The notes beneath the pieces are model-generated. The model ran no database searches. It had not been told where the DNA came from and worked only from the letters and a program-made list of their open reading frames with translations. From Aequitasia sp047973235 (lineage in GTDB: Bacteria; Bacillota; Clostridia; Lachnospirales; Lachnospiraceae), in the NCBI GenBank assembly GCA_047973235.1, contig JBKEBP010000029.1:13289-77288 (forward strand): a DNA stretch of 64,000 nucleotides. The letters are read 5' to 3'. This document shows positions 34,894-43,191 of the stretch, one piece after another. Position numbers and translations under genes: made by a program. Within the stretch, counting starts at the first letter, position 1; each line of letters opens with the position of its first letter.

Positions 34894-36414
34894 CTACGAT
34901 AATTGATGCATTAACTCTTTATTCTTTGAATATAACTCTTCAAAAATGTGTTGGTATTTCTTATATTTTTCATGGTTTTCCATATTTGGAGTATATGTAT
35001 CACCCTTTTGTATATTCTTACCTAAATCCGCAAAACTATCAAAGTATTTTATACCCATTGCAGCCATCATAGCATCTCCAAAACTTGCTCCTATTGTAAC
35101 TCCGGCTGTTTGAATCTTCTTTCCGGTAATATCCGAAACTATCTGCATCCACAGTGGATTGTTGGTTCCACCACCTACTGCCATAATTTTATTGATAGGT
35201 ACTTTGTGCTCCTCAAAAATATTAAAATGAGAATTAATTGAATATCCCACACTTTCTAATGCACTCTTATATAAATGAGCTCTCGTGTGTGCCAGTGTCA
35301 TTCCAAATATCATCCCCTTTGCCAGCGGATCATTAATCGGAGTGCGTTCTCCTGCCATATAAGGTAAGGTTATAAGATTTCCACTTCCTGCTTCAATATC
35401 CTCTATCTCTTTCAGCATTAATTGATATGCATTAATACCTGTTTTTTCTTCCTGGGATAGTATATCACGGAATATCTCATCACGAAACCACTTTGTTAAC
35501 GTTCCTGCTGTATTAGTCCCGGCCGATATATCAAAAGTTCCCGGAATAATGAATTCTTCACGCCAAATGCGATCGTCATTAACTAACCTATCCGTACATA
35601 AAATCATATATACCGATGACCCAAACTGTAACATCATGTCACCCGGTTCTAAAACGCCTGTGCTAATAGACTCTGCTCCCGAATCATCAGTCCCAACGAT
35701 TACAGGCGTTCCTTCCCTTAAGCCAGTTTCCTTTGCTGCACTTGCGGTAATACTTCCTGCTATTTCGACTGTATTTTTAATCTCAGCGAGCTGATCCGGT
35801 CTGCATATTGGTTCACATGTTTTCGGATTAGGTGTTCCATCACTATCATATAGTGGATTAAAACTCGCAAGACCCAAGAACCTGTCTACGACATACTCTC
35901 CTGTTAGTTTTGCCGTTATATAACTTGATCCTGTTAAAAACTTATATGTCTTATTATAAACCTCAGGCTCATTGTTTTTTATCCATAGGATTTTAGGCAT
36001 AACATCACTAGAGCAAAGCGGTCTTCCATACCACTCTTTGATTTGTTCTTCACCCCAGTAATTTGTGAGCCACTCCATCTCACTTGTTGCCCTCGCGTCA
36101 ATACCATATAGTATAGCCTTACGAAGCGGTTTACATTCTTCATCTACCGGCAAACAGTCTGCACCCAATGCGCTAGCACCTACTGCCAATATATCTGCTA
36201 TATCAACACCACTTTTTTCAATAAGTTTATTACTAATCAGACAGAAATCATGCCACCAGACCTCTTCTGCATCGTGTTCAAAATGGTTTGGCTTCGGATT
36301 TTCCATTCCATGTTTAGCTGCATGAACTGCAATTATATTACAGTCTTGATCAATAATAACCCCTTTACTTTCGAATGTTCCCGTATCAATTCCCATAAAA
36401 TATGATTTTTTCAT
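34894..36414 (-). CDS. FGGY-family carbohydrate kinase (xylulokinase-like)
   Basis: 506 residues with FMGIDTGTFESKGVIID at the nucleotide site, YGIDARATSEMEWL (substrate region), PVIVGTDDSGAESISTGV, and MAVGGGTNNPLW in the C-terminal domain. It is closest in style to the xylulokinase/erythritol-kinase branch. It is the last sugar enzyme of an operon with a LyxK-like kinase, an RPE-family and an AraD-like epimerase, so a pentulose such as D-xylulose or L-ribulose is a reasonable substrate. Start at 36414 with AGAGGAG ahead. Confidence 0.85.
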   Translation of the reverse strand: MKKSYFMGIDTGTFESKGVIIDQDCNIIAVHAAKHGMENPKPNHFEHDAEEVWWHDFCLISNKLIEKSGVDIADILAVGASALGADCLPVDEECKPLRKAILYGIDARATSEMEWLTNYWGEEQIKEWYGRPLCSSDVMPKILWIKNNEPEVYNKTYKFLTGSSYITAKLTGEYVVDRFLGLASFNPLYDSDGTPNPKTCEPICRPDQLAEIKNTVEIAGSITASAAKETGLREGTPVIVGTDDSGAESISTGVLEPGDMMLQFGSSVYMILCTDRLVNDDRIWREEFIIPGTFDISAGTNTAGTLTKWFRDEIFRDILSQEEKTGINAYQLMLKEIEDIEAGSGNLITLPYMAGERTPINDPLAKGMIFGMTLAHTRAHLYKSALESVGYSINSHFNIFEEHKVPINKIMAVGGGTNNPLWMQIVSDITGKKIQTAGVTIGASFGDAMMAAMGIKYFDSFADLGKNIQKGDTYTPNMENHEKYKKYQHIFEELYSKNKELMHQLS

Positions 36415-36429
36415 TCCATTCTTCTCCTC

Positions 36430-37065
36430 TTATTGTCCATAGTTACCCCTTGGTGCATCTTCCATTTCTATTTCTTCTTTTGTAAGCAACTTCACGTCAC
36501 CTACACCCCTAGCCATCAAATAAGTTTTTGCTGACTCTTCAAGATAAACTGCATTTTCCAGGGCGTCATAAAGTGTTTTGCCAACACATAATACACCATG
36601 ATTCCTAAGTATTACCGAATTTCCTTTTCCGCAACGCTCTATAAACACCTTGCCCATTCCCTCATCTGAAGAAATTGTAAATGGTGCTACAGGCACATCC
36701 TGATGATTTGTGTCAATTAATGTCACCAAGCATGCCGGTAAACTATCTTCTACCAATCCTACGCTCGTAGCATACGGTTGATGAGTATGAATCACTGCAT
36801 TTACTTCCAGCTTAGTTTTGAAAACATATAAAAGTGCATCCAAATCTGATGATGGTTTTCTACTACCTTCAATAGTATTACCCATTTCATCCACCAAAAC
36901 TATATCATTCGGACACATATCCTCATAGCAAATTGCTGAAGGAGTTACAAGAAAGCGATTCTCACCCACCTTCCACCCTATATTTCCACCCGATAGTGAT
37001 ACTAGCTTATACTCTAAAAGTTTTCTGCTATATGCTAGGAGTGTTTCTTTTTCTCGTTCATACAT
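36430..37065 (-). CDS. L-ribulose-5-phosphate 4-epimerase-like class II aldolase family protein
   Basis: 211 residues from ATG 37065, six bases after GGGAGGT; an ATG 15 bases earlier lies on the ribosome binding site itself. Three features point to the AraD/UlaF/SgbE epimerases rather than FucA: an aspartate where aldolases have glutamate (KPSSDLDAL), the zinc pair in VIHTHQPYATS with a third histidine in RNHG, and a C-terminal NYGQ like the YYGQ of AraD. It would convert L-ribulose 5-phosphate to D-xylulose 5-phosphate for the pentose phosphate pathway. It fits between the RPE-family gene and the kinase gene. Confidence 0.75.
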   Translation of the reverse strand: MYEREKETLLAYSRKLLEYKLVSLSGGNIGWKVGENRFLVTPSAICYEDMCPNDIVLVDEMGNTIEGSRKPSSDLDALLYVFKTKLEVNAVIHTHQPYATSVGLVEDSLPACLVTLIDTNHQDVPVAPFTISSDEGMGKVFIERCGKGNSVILRNHGVLCVGKTLYDALENAVYLEESAKTYLMARGVGDVKLLTKEEIEMEDAPRGNYGQ

Positions 37066-37082
37066 TTTTATACCTCCCATTA

Positions 37083-37718
37083 CTAATTGGAAATTGACTC
37101 CAATCTAAGACTCTCCTTATAAGGATCTTCGGCCTGCATAAGTGCTCTGCCAACAATCACATGATCCGCACCAGCATCGGCAATCTTTTTTATATTTGTC
37201 TCCTTAATTCCTCCGTCTGCCCATATTTCTATCTCACTTGGTAATTTTTCTCTTGCTTCTTTAATTTTTCCGAATGCATACTCACGAAATAGTAAGCCTC
37301 TATGGTCTTGTTCATTAGTTAATATAAGCAAATAATCCATCATATCCACAAACGGCAATACTGCATCTATTGGAGTTTTAAGCGTTACTGCAAGACCCGC
37401 TCTTACTCCTCTATTTGCTATCATTCCCAATAATTTAGATGGAAATACACTATTCTCTACATGAACGGCTATAGCCTCAACATTCATATCGCACAAAGGA
37501 TTGATATAGTCTTGCGGATTAGCAACCACAAGATGTACATCCATTTTTGAATTTGTACTATTTATTATTGCTTCTGCCATATCTAGTCCTACAGTTATTG
37601 CTGTACTAAAATTTCCGTCCTCTATATCGAGATGCATCGCTCCTATTCGCTCTACTTTCTTGATGTCTTCACCTATTGCAAGTAAGTTTCCGGAAATAAT
37701 TGATGGAATTACTTTCAC
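37083..37718 (-). CDS. Ribulose-phosphate 3-epimerase family protein
   Basis: 211 residues forming an RPE-type TIM barrel: PSIISGN, MHLDIEDGNF and DVHLVV carry the metal-binding histidines and aspartate, and WADGGIK carries the second aspartate. The usual MSVNPGFGGQ loop is replaced by LTNEQDHRGLLF, so the substrate may not be ribulose 5-phosphate but a related ketose phosphate, for example L-xylulose 5-phosphate (inference). It uses a GTG start directly abutting the upstream kinase stop, with GGAGGG ahead. Confidence 0.78.
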   Translation of the reverse strand: MKVIPSIISGNLLAIGEDIKKVERIGAMHLDIEDGNFSTAITVGLDMAEAIINSTNSKMDVHLVVANPQDYINPLCDMNVEAIAVHVENSVFPSKLLGMIANRGVRAGLAVTLKTPIDAVLPFVDMMDYLLILTNEQDHRGLLFREYAFGKIKEAREKLPSEIEIWADGGIKETNIKKIADAGADHVIVGRALMQAEDPYKESLRLESISN

Positions 37719-39248
37719 TTATTCACCCTCCTTTTCATGGAAGAAATCTATAGATGCTTGTGCGTTTTTGAAGCTTTTATATTTTTTCTCATATATTTGT
37801 GCTCTGTCAGGATTAGGATGATATACTTTTTTAACCTTAACCATGTTGTCAACTGCATCTTTATAATCGGAGAAAGTTCCACTTGCAACTGCTGCACACA
37901 TTGCTGCACCTTGTGCACCTATCTCACCCACCTGTAAAACCTCTATCGACATTTGAAGTACGTCGCTCATCATCTGGGTCCAGACCTCGGATTTAGTCAG
38001 ACCTCCTGACAATCTCGCAATCTTAAATGTCTTCCCATTCTTCATCAATTGCTCAACGTGAAATGCTGATGAAAAAACAACGCCTTCATATATAGCTCTT
38101 ATCAAATGCTTTTTTTCATTATATCCCGACAAATTGAAAAAACCGGCTTTAGCATCAGTATGCGTTGCAGACGAATACAGGTAGGGTATGAAAACAACAT
38201 TACTTTCCTCAGGTTGTATGCTTTCTACTATTTCGTTGCATTCACTGTACACATCTTCTATTGACTTATCTGCCATTTCATCTATTAACATCCTTTTTAC
38301 AAACCAATCTAAATTGCTGGCAGATGTAGGTGTCGATTCTTCCACCAAATAATACTCCGGCAAAAATGACTTGGTAATGGTATTAGAATTTTCCATATAT
38401 CCATAGTTCCACTCCTTTATCAAGTATTCATTTATTGACCAAGTGCCTGCAATCAGACAAAGAATGTCATCATTTAAAATACCACTCGCAAGTACTGACG
38501 CATCTACATCAAAACACCCTCCTGCTATAGGTGTTCCTTCAGGTAATCCGGTTTCATTTGAGGCTTGCAATGTAACATACCCTGATATCTCATTTGGCAT
38601 CACTATTTTAGGAAACAGCTTCTCCATACCTTCCATATCCAATAATCTAAATATTTCCGGGTCAAAAGTTGCATTCTCTATGTTCAACAGTCCTGTAGAT
38701 GAAGCTTCTGTATATTCGCTTTTCATTTCACCCGTCAAATGATATCTTACATAATCTTTTATACCAAGTACATATGAAGTCCTTTGTATCACTTCCGGCT
38801 CATACTTATGTACCCATGTTAGTAAAGAAGACATCATGGCTGACCACATTGTTTGTTTGGTGTACTTAAACACCTCTTCTTCCTTTCCGTTTCCCCGATA
38901 ATTCGCAACCATTTCCGCCCCTCTGTCATCAGTAGAAACGATAATCGGTCTAACAGTTTTGCCATTATTATCAACTAAGCATATTCCATTTCCATATCCC
39001 GTTAGCCCAACACACTTTATATCATTTTTACTGATACCATACTCCGTTTCTCCCATAGAAATCGTCTCTCTGATAACTTCTATGTTTGCGTTCCATACAT
39101 CTTTATCGTCACGTTCCGTATATCCCGGTTTAGGAGTATTTAACAAAGGTGTCCTGCTCGTTACACACAGCTCATTGCCTTTCGTATCATACAATGCACA
39201 TTTGACCACTGATCCACCATTATCCAAGCCCATAAAGTAATCATGCAT
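37719..39248 (-). CDS. lyxK: L-xylulose kinase-like FGGY kinase
   Basis: 509 residues. The opening MHDYFMGLDNGGSVVKCALY aligns without offset to E. coli LyxK (MTQYWLGLDCGGS...), and ESTPTSASNLDWF near the middle matches its SPTSSGNLEWF; AIYEGVVFS and LSGGLTKSEVW follow. The ATG at 39248 is favoured because the GGAG site lies too close to the ATG nine bases earlier. LyxK makes L-xylulose 5-phosphate, which the next two epimerases could turn into D-xylulose 5-phosphate. It heads the pentulose operon and is divergent from the BtpA gene. Confidence 0.78.
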   Translation of the reverse strand: MHDYFMGLDNGGSVVKCALYDTKGNELCVTSRTPLLNTPKPGYTERDDKDVWNANIEVIRETISMGETEYGISKNDIKCVGLTGYGNGICLVDNNGKTVRPIIVSTDDRGAEMVANYRGNGKEEEVFKYTKQTMWSAMMSSLLTWVHKYEPEVIQRTSYVLGIKDYVRYHLTGEMKSEYTEASSTGLLNIENATFDPEIFRLLDMEGMEKLFPKIVMPNEISGYVTLQASNETGLPEGTPIAGGCFDVDASVLASGILNDDILCLIAGTWSINEYLIKEWNYGYMENSNTITKSFLPEYYLVEESTPTSASNLDWFVKRMLIDEMADKSIEDVYSECNEIVESIQPEESNVVFIPYLYSSATHTDAKAGFFNLSGYNEKKHLIRAIYEGVVFSSAFHVEQLMKNGKTFKIARLSGGLTKSEVWTQMMSDVLQMSIEVLQVGEIGAQGAAMCAAVASGTFSDYKDAVDNMVKVKKVYHPNPDRAQIYEKKYKSFKNAQASIDFFHEKEGE

Positions 39249-39286
39249 AAACTTCATATCTCCTTCCTACATTTTCATCTGTTTTA

Positions 39287-39315
39287 ATTATAAAGATTAA
39301 AGTTAAAAATGTAAA
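39287..39315 (-). promoter_or_regulatory. Promoter of the pentulose operon
   Basis: On the minus strand, TTTACA (39315-39310) and TATAAT (39292-39287) are 17 bp apart, 38 bp before the kinase start. Confidence 0.6.
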
Positions 39316-39319
39316 TAGA

Positions 39320-39352
39320 TTGGTATGTTATTGTACTATATTTGTATGTTAT
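39320..39352. promoter_or_regulatory. Two GTATGTTAT boxes upstream of the pentulose promoter
   Basis: TTGGTATGTTATT at 39320-39332 and TTGTATGTTAT at 39342-39352, about two helical turns apart, just upstream of the -35 of the minus-strand promoter. A third identical copy lies at the start site of the divergent gene. Probably an operator set for a shared regulator. Confidence 0.5.
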
Positions 39353-39447
39353 CACGGTAAATATGTGTTTTATATCTACTTATCAGCTCTGTAATCCTCA
39401 CTTTATTGGCAATTATTACTATTATATCTCTATTTTAGCTAAATTCA

Positions 39448-39490
39448 TTGACATTAACTCTTGAAAAAAATATAATATTGGTATGTTATT
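39448..39490 (+). promoter_or_regulatory. Consensus promoter plus operator-like box of the BtpA gene
   Basis: Perfect TTGACA (39448-39453) and TATAAT (39471-39476) with 17-bp spacing. The box TTGGTATGTTATT (39478-39490) covers the expected start site, a position where bound repressor would block transcription. Confidence 0.75.
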
Positions 39491-39517
39491 AAATACTATT
39501 TGTTTAGGAGGTTGGTT

Positions 39518-40330
39518 ATGTTATGGATTGAAGAAATGATGGGTACTAAGAAACCTATTATCTCTATGTTACATTTGAAAGCTCTCCCCGGTGATCCCGA
39601 TTACAAACATACAGACTGTATGGATGCAGTAGTCAAAGCTGCTCGAAAGGATCTTCATGCCCTTCAAGATGGTGGTGTAGATGCCATTATGTTTTCTAAC
39701 GAGTTTAGTTTGCCTTACCAACGTGTAATGGACTATGTAACTCCCGCAGCTATGGCAAGAGTTATCGGAGAACTAAAGTCCGAGATAAAAGTTCCTTTTG
39801 GCGTTGACTGTATTTCCGACGGGAAAGCCTGCATTGAATTAGCCGCCGCCGTAGATGCAGCTTTTATCCGCGGAACATTTCACGGCGTATATGTTGGAGA
39901 TGGTGGCTTCTATAATAATGATTTCTCGGACTTAATGAGAAGGAAAGCTGCACTTCATTTAGATAATTTGAAGATGCTTTACTTCCTAAACCCGGAATCA
40001 GACATCTCACTTGATACCAGATCTCTGGATGAAAAAGCTAAGTCTCTAATCTTTAAAGCTAATCCGGATGGCTTATGTATCTCTGCCAGTGCTGCAGGCG
40101 AAGATGTTGAAGACAGCTTAATTTCTACAGTTAAAGCTGTTGCACCAAATATCGTTGTTCTATGTAATACCGGATGCAGAGTAAATACAGTTGCCGACAA
40201 ACTTTCAAATGCTGATGCAGCCGTTGTCGGTACAACCTTCAAAGTTGATGGGGATTTATATAATCCTGTTTCAGAGGAACGCGTAAGCGAATTTATGGAA
40301 GCCGTGAAAGCTTATCGGAATACTCTATAG
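39518..40330 (+). CDS. BtpA/SgcQ-family TIM-barrel protein
   Basis: 270 residues from ATG 39518 behind TTAGGAGG. The sequence KPIISMLHLKALPGDP at the start and the VPFGVDCISDGKACIELAAA region are typical of BtpA/SgcQ proteins. GLCISASAAG and ADAAVVGTTFK lie near the phosphate-binding end of the barrel. The family has members in sugar operons (SgcQ of E. coli) and one linked to photosystem I assembly; no enzymatic reaction is firmly established. It has its own strong promoter, shares box motifs with the divergent pentulose operon, and ends in a terminator. Confidence 0.85.
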   Translation: MLWIEEMMGTKKPIISMLHLKALPGDPDYKHTDCMDAVVKAARKDLHALQDGGVDAIMFSNEFSLPYQRVMDYVTPAAMARVIGELKSEIKVPFGVDCISDGKACIELAAAVDAAFIRGTFHGVYVGDGGFYNNDFSDLMRRKAALHLDNLKMLYFLNPESDISLDTRSLDEKAKSLIFKANPDGLCISASAAGEDVEDSLISTVKAVAPNIVVLCNTGCRVNTVADKLSNADAAVVGTTFKVDGDLYNPVSEERVSEFMEAVKAYRNTL

Positions 40331-40375
40331 TTATAATTCTACAATATGTATTCAGATGAATATTTATATGTAAGA

Positions 40376-40408
40376 ACCACCGTATACAATGCAAATGTAC
40401 ACGGTGGT
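40376..40408 (+). terminator. Terminator of the BtpA gene
   Basis: ACCACCGTATAC (40376-40387) pairs, with one mismatch, with GTACACGGTGGT (40397-40408), followed by ATTTTCT. It lies just before the stop of the convergent gene at 40414. Confidence 0.75.
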
Positions 40409-40413
40409 ATTTT

Positions 40414-41076
40414 CTAATTTTTTAAATAATCACTGATAACAGTTATTTGTTCACTAAAGGTGCTTCCGAACTTCTTTTCAAACAACGCTCCTCCTATGGT
40501 AAATCCCGAAAGTTTTTCTAACCCTTTAAGAAAGTCTATTTTTTCATAACCATCTACACTTCCAGCTATATATAAAGGCTTCTTAAGATTTTTATTTATA
40601 TTTAATAATAATTCCTTCGGATCACCATCTACATATCGAAAAGCAGATAACGAAACACCACTAACACCTTTCTCTTCAGCATCCTTAGCTGTCCCAACAA
40701 CAGACTCTATACTACCTCTTAGTCTCGAGTCATCTGACAAGCCTACAAATGGTGAGTATAAAATCCCGGCTTCACCTACGATTTTAGCTACGCTATCGTA
40801 ATACACTGTTCCAAGCAAATGGTCAACCCCACACTCCGCACACTGCTTTGCTGCACTTACACATGTTTCCTCATCGATTGCCAAAACCTCTATGTAAACA
40901 GTTTTATCGTTTTTCTTCATACATTTTACAAGTTCTTTCATACTTTGCGGCGTTGTGCCTTCTATTTTAAATCCCCAGTGTTTTGAAGGTGCATCCTTTG
41001 CTTCTATAAATATTTCTAAAGCATTGTCTACCGTGACATCATGCCACGTCAACATTACTATCAGCTCTTTGTTCAT
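40414..41076 (-). CDS. Unrecognised TIM-barrel-like protein
   Basis: 220 residues, soluble, no signal peptide. I do not recognise a named family. The alternation of hydrophobic strands (IVMLTWHD, VYIEVLAI, HLLGTVY, GVSLSAFRY, PLYIAGSVDG) with helices and a glycine-rich end FTIGGALFEKKFG suggest a (beta/alpha)8 barrel with a phosphate-binding loop in the last strands. It lies 12 bp downstream of the first FrlA-type permease and after two cyclase-family hydrolases, all on the same strand, so it is probably the last enzyme of that operon. AGAGGAG precedes the ATG. It could be a distant relative of the BtpA or DeoC/HisA-type barrels. Confidence 0.75.
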   Translation of the reverse strand: MNKELIVMLTWHDVTVDNALEIFIEAKDAPSKHWGFKIEGTTPQSMKELVKCMKKNDKTVYIEVLAIDEETCVSAAKQCAECGVDHLLGTVYYDSVAKIVGEAGILYSPFVGLSDDSRLRGSIESVVGTAKDAEEKGVSGVSLSAFRYVDGDPKELLLNINKNLKKPLYIAGSVDGYEKIDFLKGLEKLSGFTIGGALFEKKFGSTFSEQITVISDYLKN

Positions 41077-41088
41077 ATAAGCTCTCCT

Positions 41089-42447
41089 CTATCCTTCAAT
41101 TTTCTTATTTCTGCTTTCCCAGAAATAATATGCCGGTAATCCTGTTACGATTGCTAATACCGCACAAACAAGACCTGCAACAGGCGCCCATAAGAAAGTA
41201 GACACAATAAGGGTTCCCGTCATAAACATGGCTACCAAGACCATGACAATTCTTGCCGGCATTCTGTATGTAGGTTTGTAATGTTCTTTGTTTTTAAGCA
41301 CAAGAACCGTTCCAAACGTTAGGAAGTTTTTAAGCAATGCTACGAGTGTAAAATAACCTAATAAGTCTGCCAATGATGTTGCAAATATAAGTATTATAGC
41401 AACCGCGCACTGTACTAAAATAGAGAAGTAAGGTGTCTCGTATTTAGGATGTACTTTTGCAAATGACTTGAAGAATAATCCGTCTTTAGCCATTGCATAC
41501 TCAATTCTCGGTTGAAACAGAATACAACTTGATAGGGATCCAATAACAACTATTACTGCCATTACCGCAACAATAACACCTGCGGAACTTCCAATTACAG
41601 GAATCTTTGATGCCAGAAGTGCAATTGGCGCATCTGAACTAGCCAATTCATCAATGTGTAATAACCCTGAAGCAACAACTGTTAATCCTACATATACAGC
41701 AAGAACTATAATCGCTGTAAGTATAAGACCTTTCGGCATATTCTTTTCAGGTTTTCGGATCTCTCCCGACATATAACAAGGGGCTGCCATACCATCAAAC
41801 GACCATGTTGTTGCTGATACACCGGCTAACAACGCACCAATACCTACTGCCCCGGCACCAAGTAAAGGTTCAGTTGACATAAATAAATCACCTTTTATAA
41901 AAAATATTCCAACACCAATAATTAAAACAAACGGTACAACCTTAAGTGCTGTAATAAATGTTTGGAATTTTCCGCCACCTTCTACTGAACGAAGATGAAC
42001 AAACATAAATATAAGAACAAAACCTACCGCTACAAACTTAAGAATCAGTCCATGCACCGGAATAAAGAAAGCTAAGTAATTTGCTATGGCAAGTGCCATA
42101 ATTGATATTGACGGTGGGTCCGTTGCCCAGAAACTGATCCATCCACAAAGAAACGCTAATGGACGAGAGCCCGCCTCTCTAAAATAAACATATTGACCAC
42201 CATTTTCAGGAAATGCACTTGCAAGCTCTGCATAACAAAAGTTGGCCGGAATTTGAACCAAACCTCCTATTAAGAATGCTAAAACTAGAAACAAACTACT
42301 TCCTGCCGCTCCGGCAACTTCACCTAATGATGAAAAAATACCGGACCCTATTGTTGTACCTACTCCAAGTGCAATAACCGCACCCAACCCAAGTTTACGT
42401 TTTAGTTCTACTGTCTCTTGTTGTGGTGTCTTTTGAATTTCACTCAT
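41089..42447 (-). CDS. frlA: Fructoselysine/psicoselysine transporter-type APC permease, copy 1
   Basis: 452 residues from ATG 42447 (GGAGGGAGAAG ahead), about twelve membrane helices, APC superfamily. The wording ALGVGTTIGSGIFSSLGEVA, then AGSRPLAFLCGWISFWA, and YAMAKDGLFFKSF follow E. coli FrlA, the proposed fructoselysine importer. A second copy at 53089-54450 is identical over the first 230 residues and differs at roughly fourteen positions plus the tail after that. This copy sits with two cyclase-family hydrolases and a barrel protein rather than with frlBCD, so its cargo may differ. Confidence 0.85.
   Translation of the reverse strand: MSEIQKTPQQETVELKRKLGLGAVIALGVGTTIGSGIFSSLGEVAGAAGSSLFLVLAFLIGGLVQIPANFCYAELASAFPENGGQYVYFREAGSRPLAFLCGWISFWATDPPSISIMALAIANYLAFFIPVHGLILKFVAVGFVLIFMFVHLRSVEGGGKFQTFITALKVVPFVLIIGVGIFFIKGDLFMSTEPLLGAGAVGIGALLAGVSATTWSFDGMAAPCYMSGEIRKPEKNMPKGLILTAIIVLAVYVGLTVVASGLLHIDELASSDAPIALLASKIPVIGSSAGVIVAVMAVIVVIGSLSSCILFQPRIEYAMAKDGLFFKSFAKVHPKYETPYFSILVQCAVAIILIFATSLADLLGYFTLVALLKNFLTFGTVLVLKNKEHYKPTYRMPARIVMVLVAMFMTGTLIVSTFLWAPVAGLVCAVLAIVTGLPAYYFWESRNKKIEG
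41100..42447 (-). repeat. Direct repeat of the frlA coding region, copy 1
   Basis: Nearly the whole coding region is repeated in the same orientation at about 53103-54450. Similarity stops at the start codon, and at the 3' end it fades within the last few codons; flanking DNA is unrelated and carries no insertion-sequence ends. Confidence 0.85.
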
Positions 42448-42472
42448 TCTTCTCCCTCCTATTCTATACACA

Positions 42473-43168
42473 TCATATTTTTAAAGCTATTATTCTTGCC
42501 GGTGATGCGTCCATTCGCTGCATCGGCAACCCCAAAACAAAAACTGTTGTGCGTAGTCCCTCAATTTCGCTTAAATTAGTCAACGACTCAACTATACCTA
42601 TTCCATTCTCAAAACATTTAACATGAATTGGTTCCCCATACAACTCATGCATGCGCCCTTCTTCATCATATCCATCCGTTAACTCAATACCGGATGCATC
42701 CGTTCCTATTAATTTGGGATGATACTTTAACAACCAATCTAAGGCTTCAGTCGATAATGGTGGATATGGTTGCCAGTTTTCTTTACGAAAATACTTGTCA
42801 TATCCTGTATATAGGAATACAATATCCCCATCTTTAATCTCGTTTTCCGCCTTCATTACATCATCGATCGTTATTTCTTCGCCCGGATTCTTTCCCGTAC
42901 AGTTTATTACCATACATTCACCCACCAGATTTTCTGTAGGAAAGGTCATACAATCTTTTCCACCGAAAATGTGATGATATGGAACTTCAACATGACTTCC
43001 TGCGTGAGCTGCAAATGTAGCTGCACTCTCTATATACCAATTCTTAGGATCTGCAGAAGGACTTTTCATACGACTATCGACTGTACAATTTGCATCATAA
43101 GGAAAGTTTTCTTTACGCCTATACAACTTGTGGCTCAGCTCAACAATCTGATTCTTTTCTATTTTCAT
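42473..43168 (-). CDS. Cyclase-family metal-dependent hydrolase, copy A
   Basis: 231 residues of the cyclase/kynurenine-formamidase family. The metal motif is HAGSHVEVPYHH (His55, His59, Glu61, His65), where most family members have H-x-G-T-H-x-D-x-P-x-H, so the aspartate ligand is glutamate. The C-terminus GLPMQRMDASPARIIA is a family hallmark. Such enzymes hydrolyse amides or lactones or act as isatin hydrolases. It is a tandem paralogue of the next gene upstream, 23 bp away, and precedes the frlA copy by 25 bp. A role in processing a transported conjugate is possible. Confidence 0.82.
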   Translation of the reverse strand: MKIEKNQIVELSHKLYRRKENFPYDANCTVDSRMKSPSADPKNWYIESAATFAAHAGSHVEVPYHHIFGGKDCMTFPTENLVGECMVINCTGKNPGEEITIDDVMKAENEIKDGDIVFLYTGYDKYFRKENWQPYPPLSTEALDWLLKYHPKLIGTDASGIELTDGYDEEGRMHELYGEPIHVKCFENGIGIVESLTNLSEIEGLRTTVFVLGLPMQRMDASPARIIALKI

Positions 43169-43191
43169 GATCTCTCCTCCATTTTGAACTT

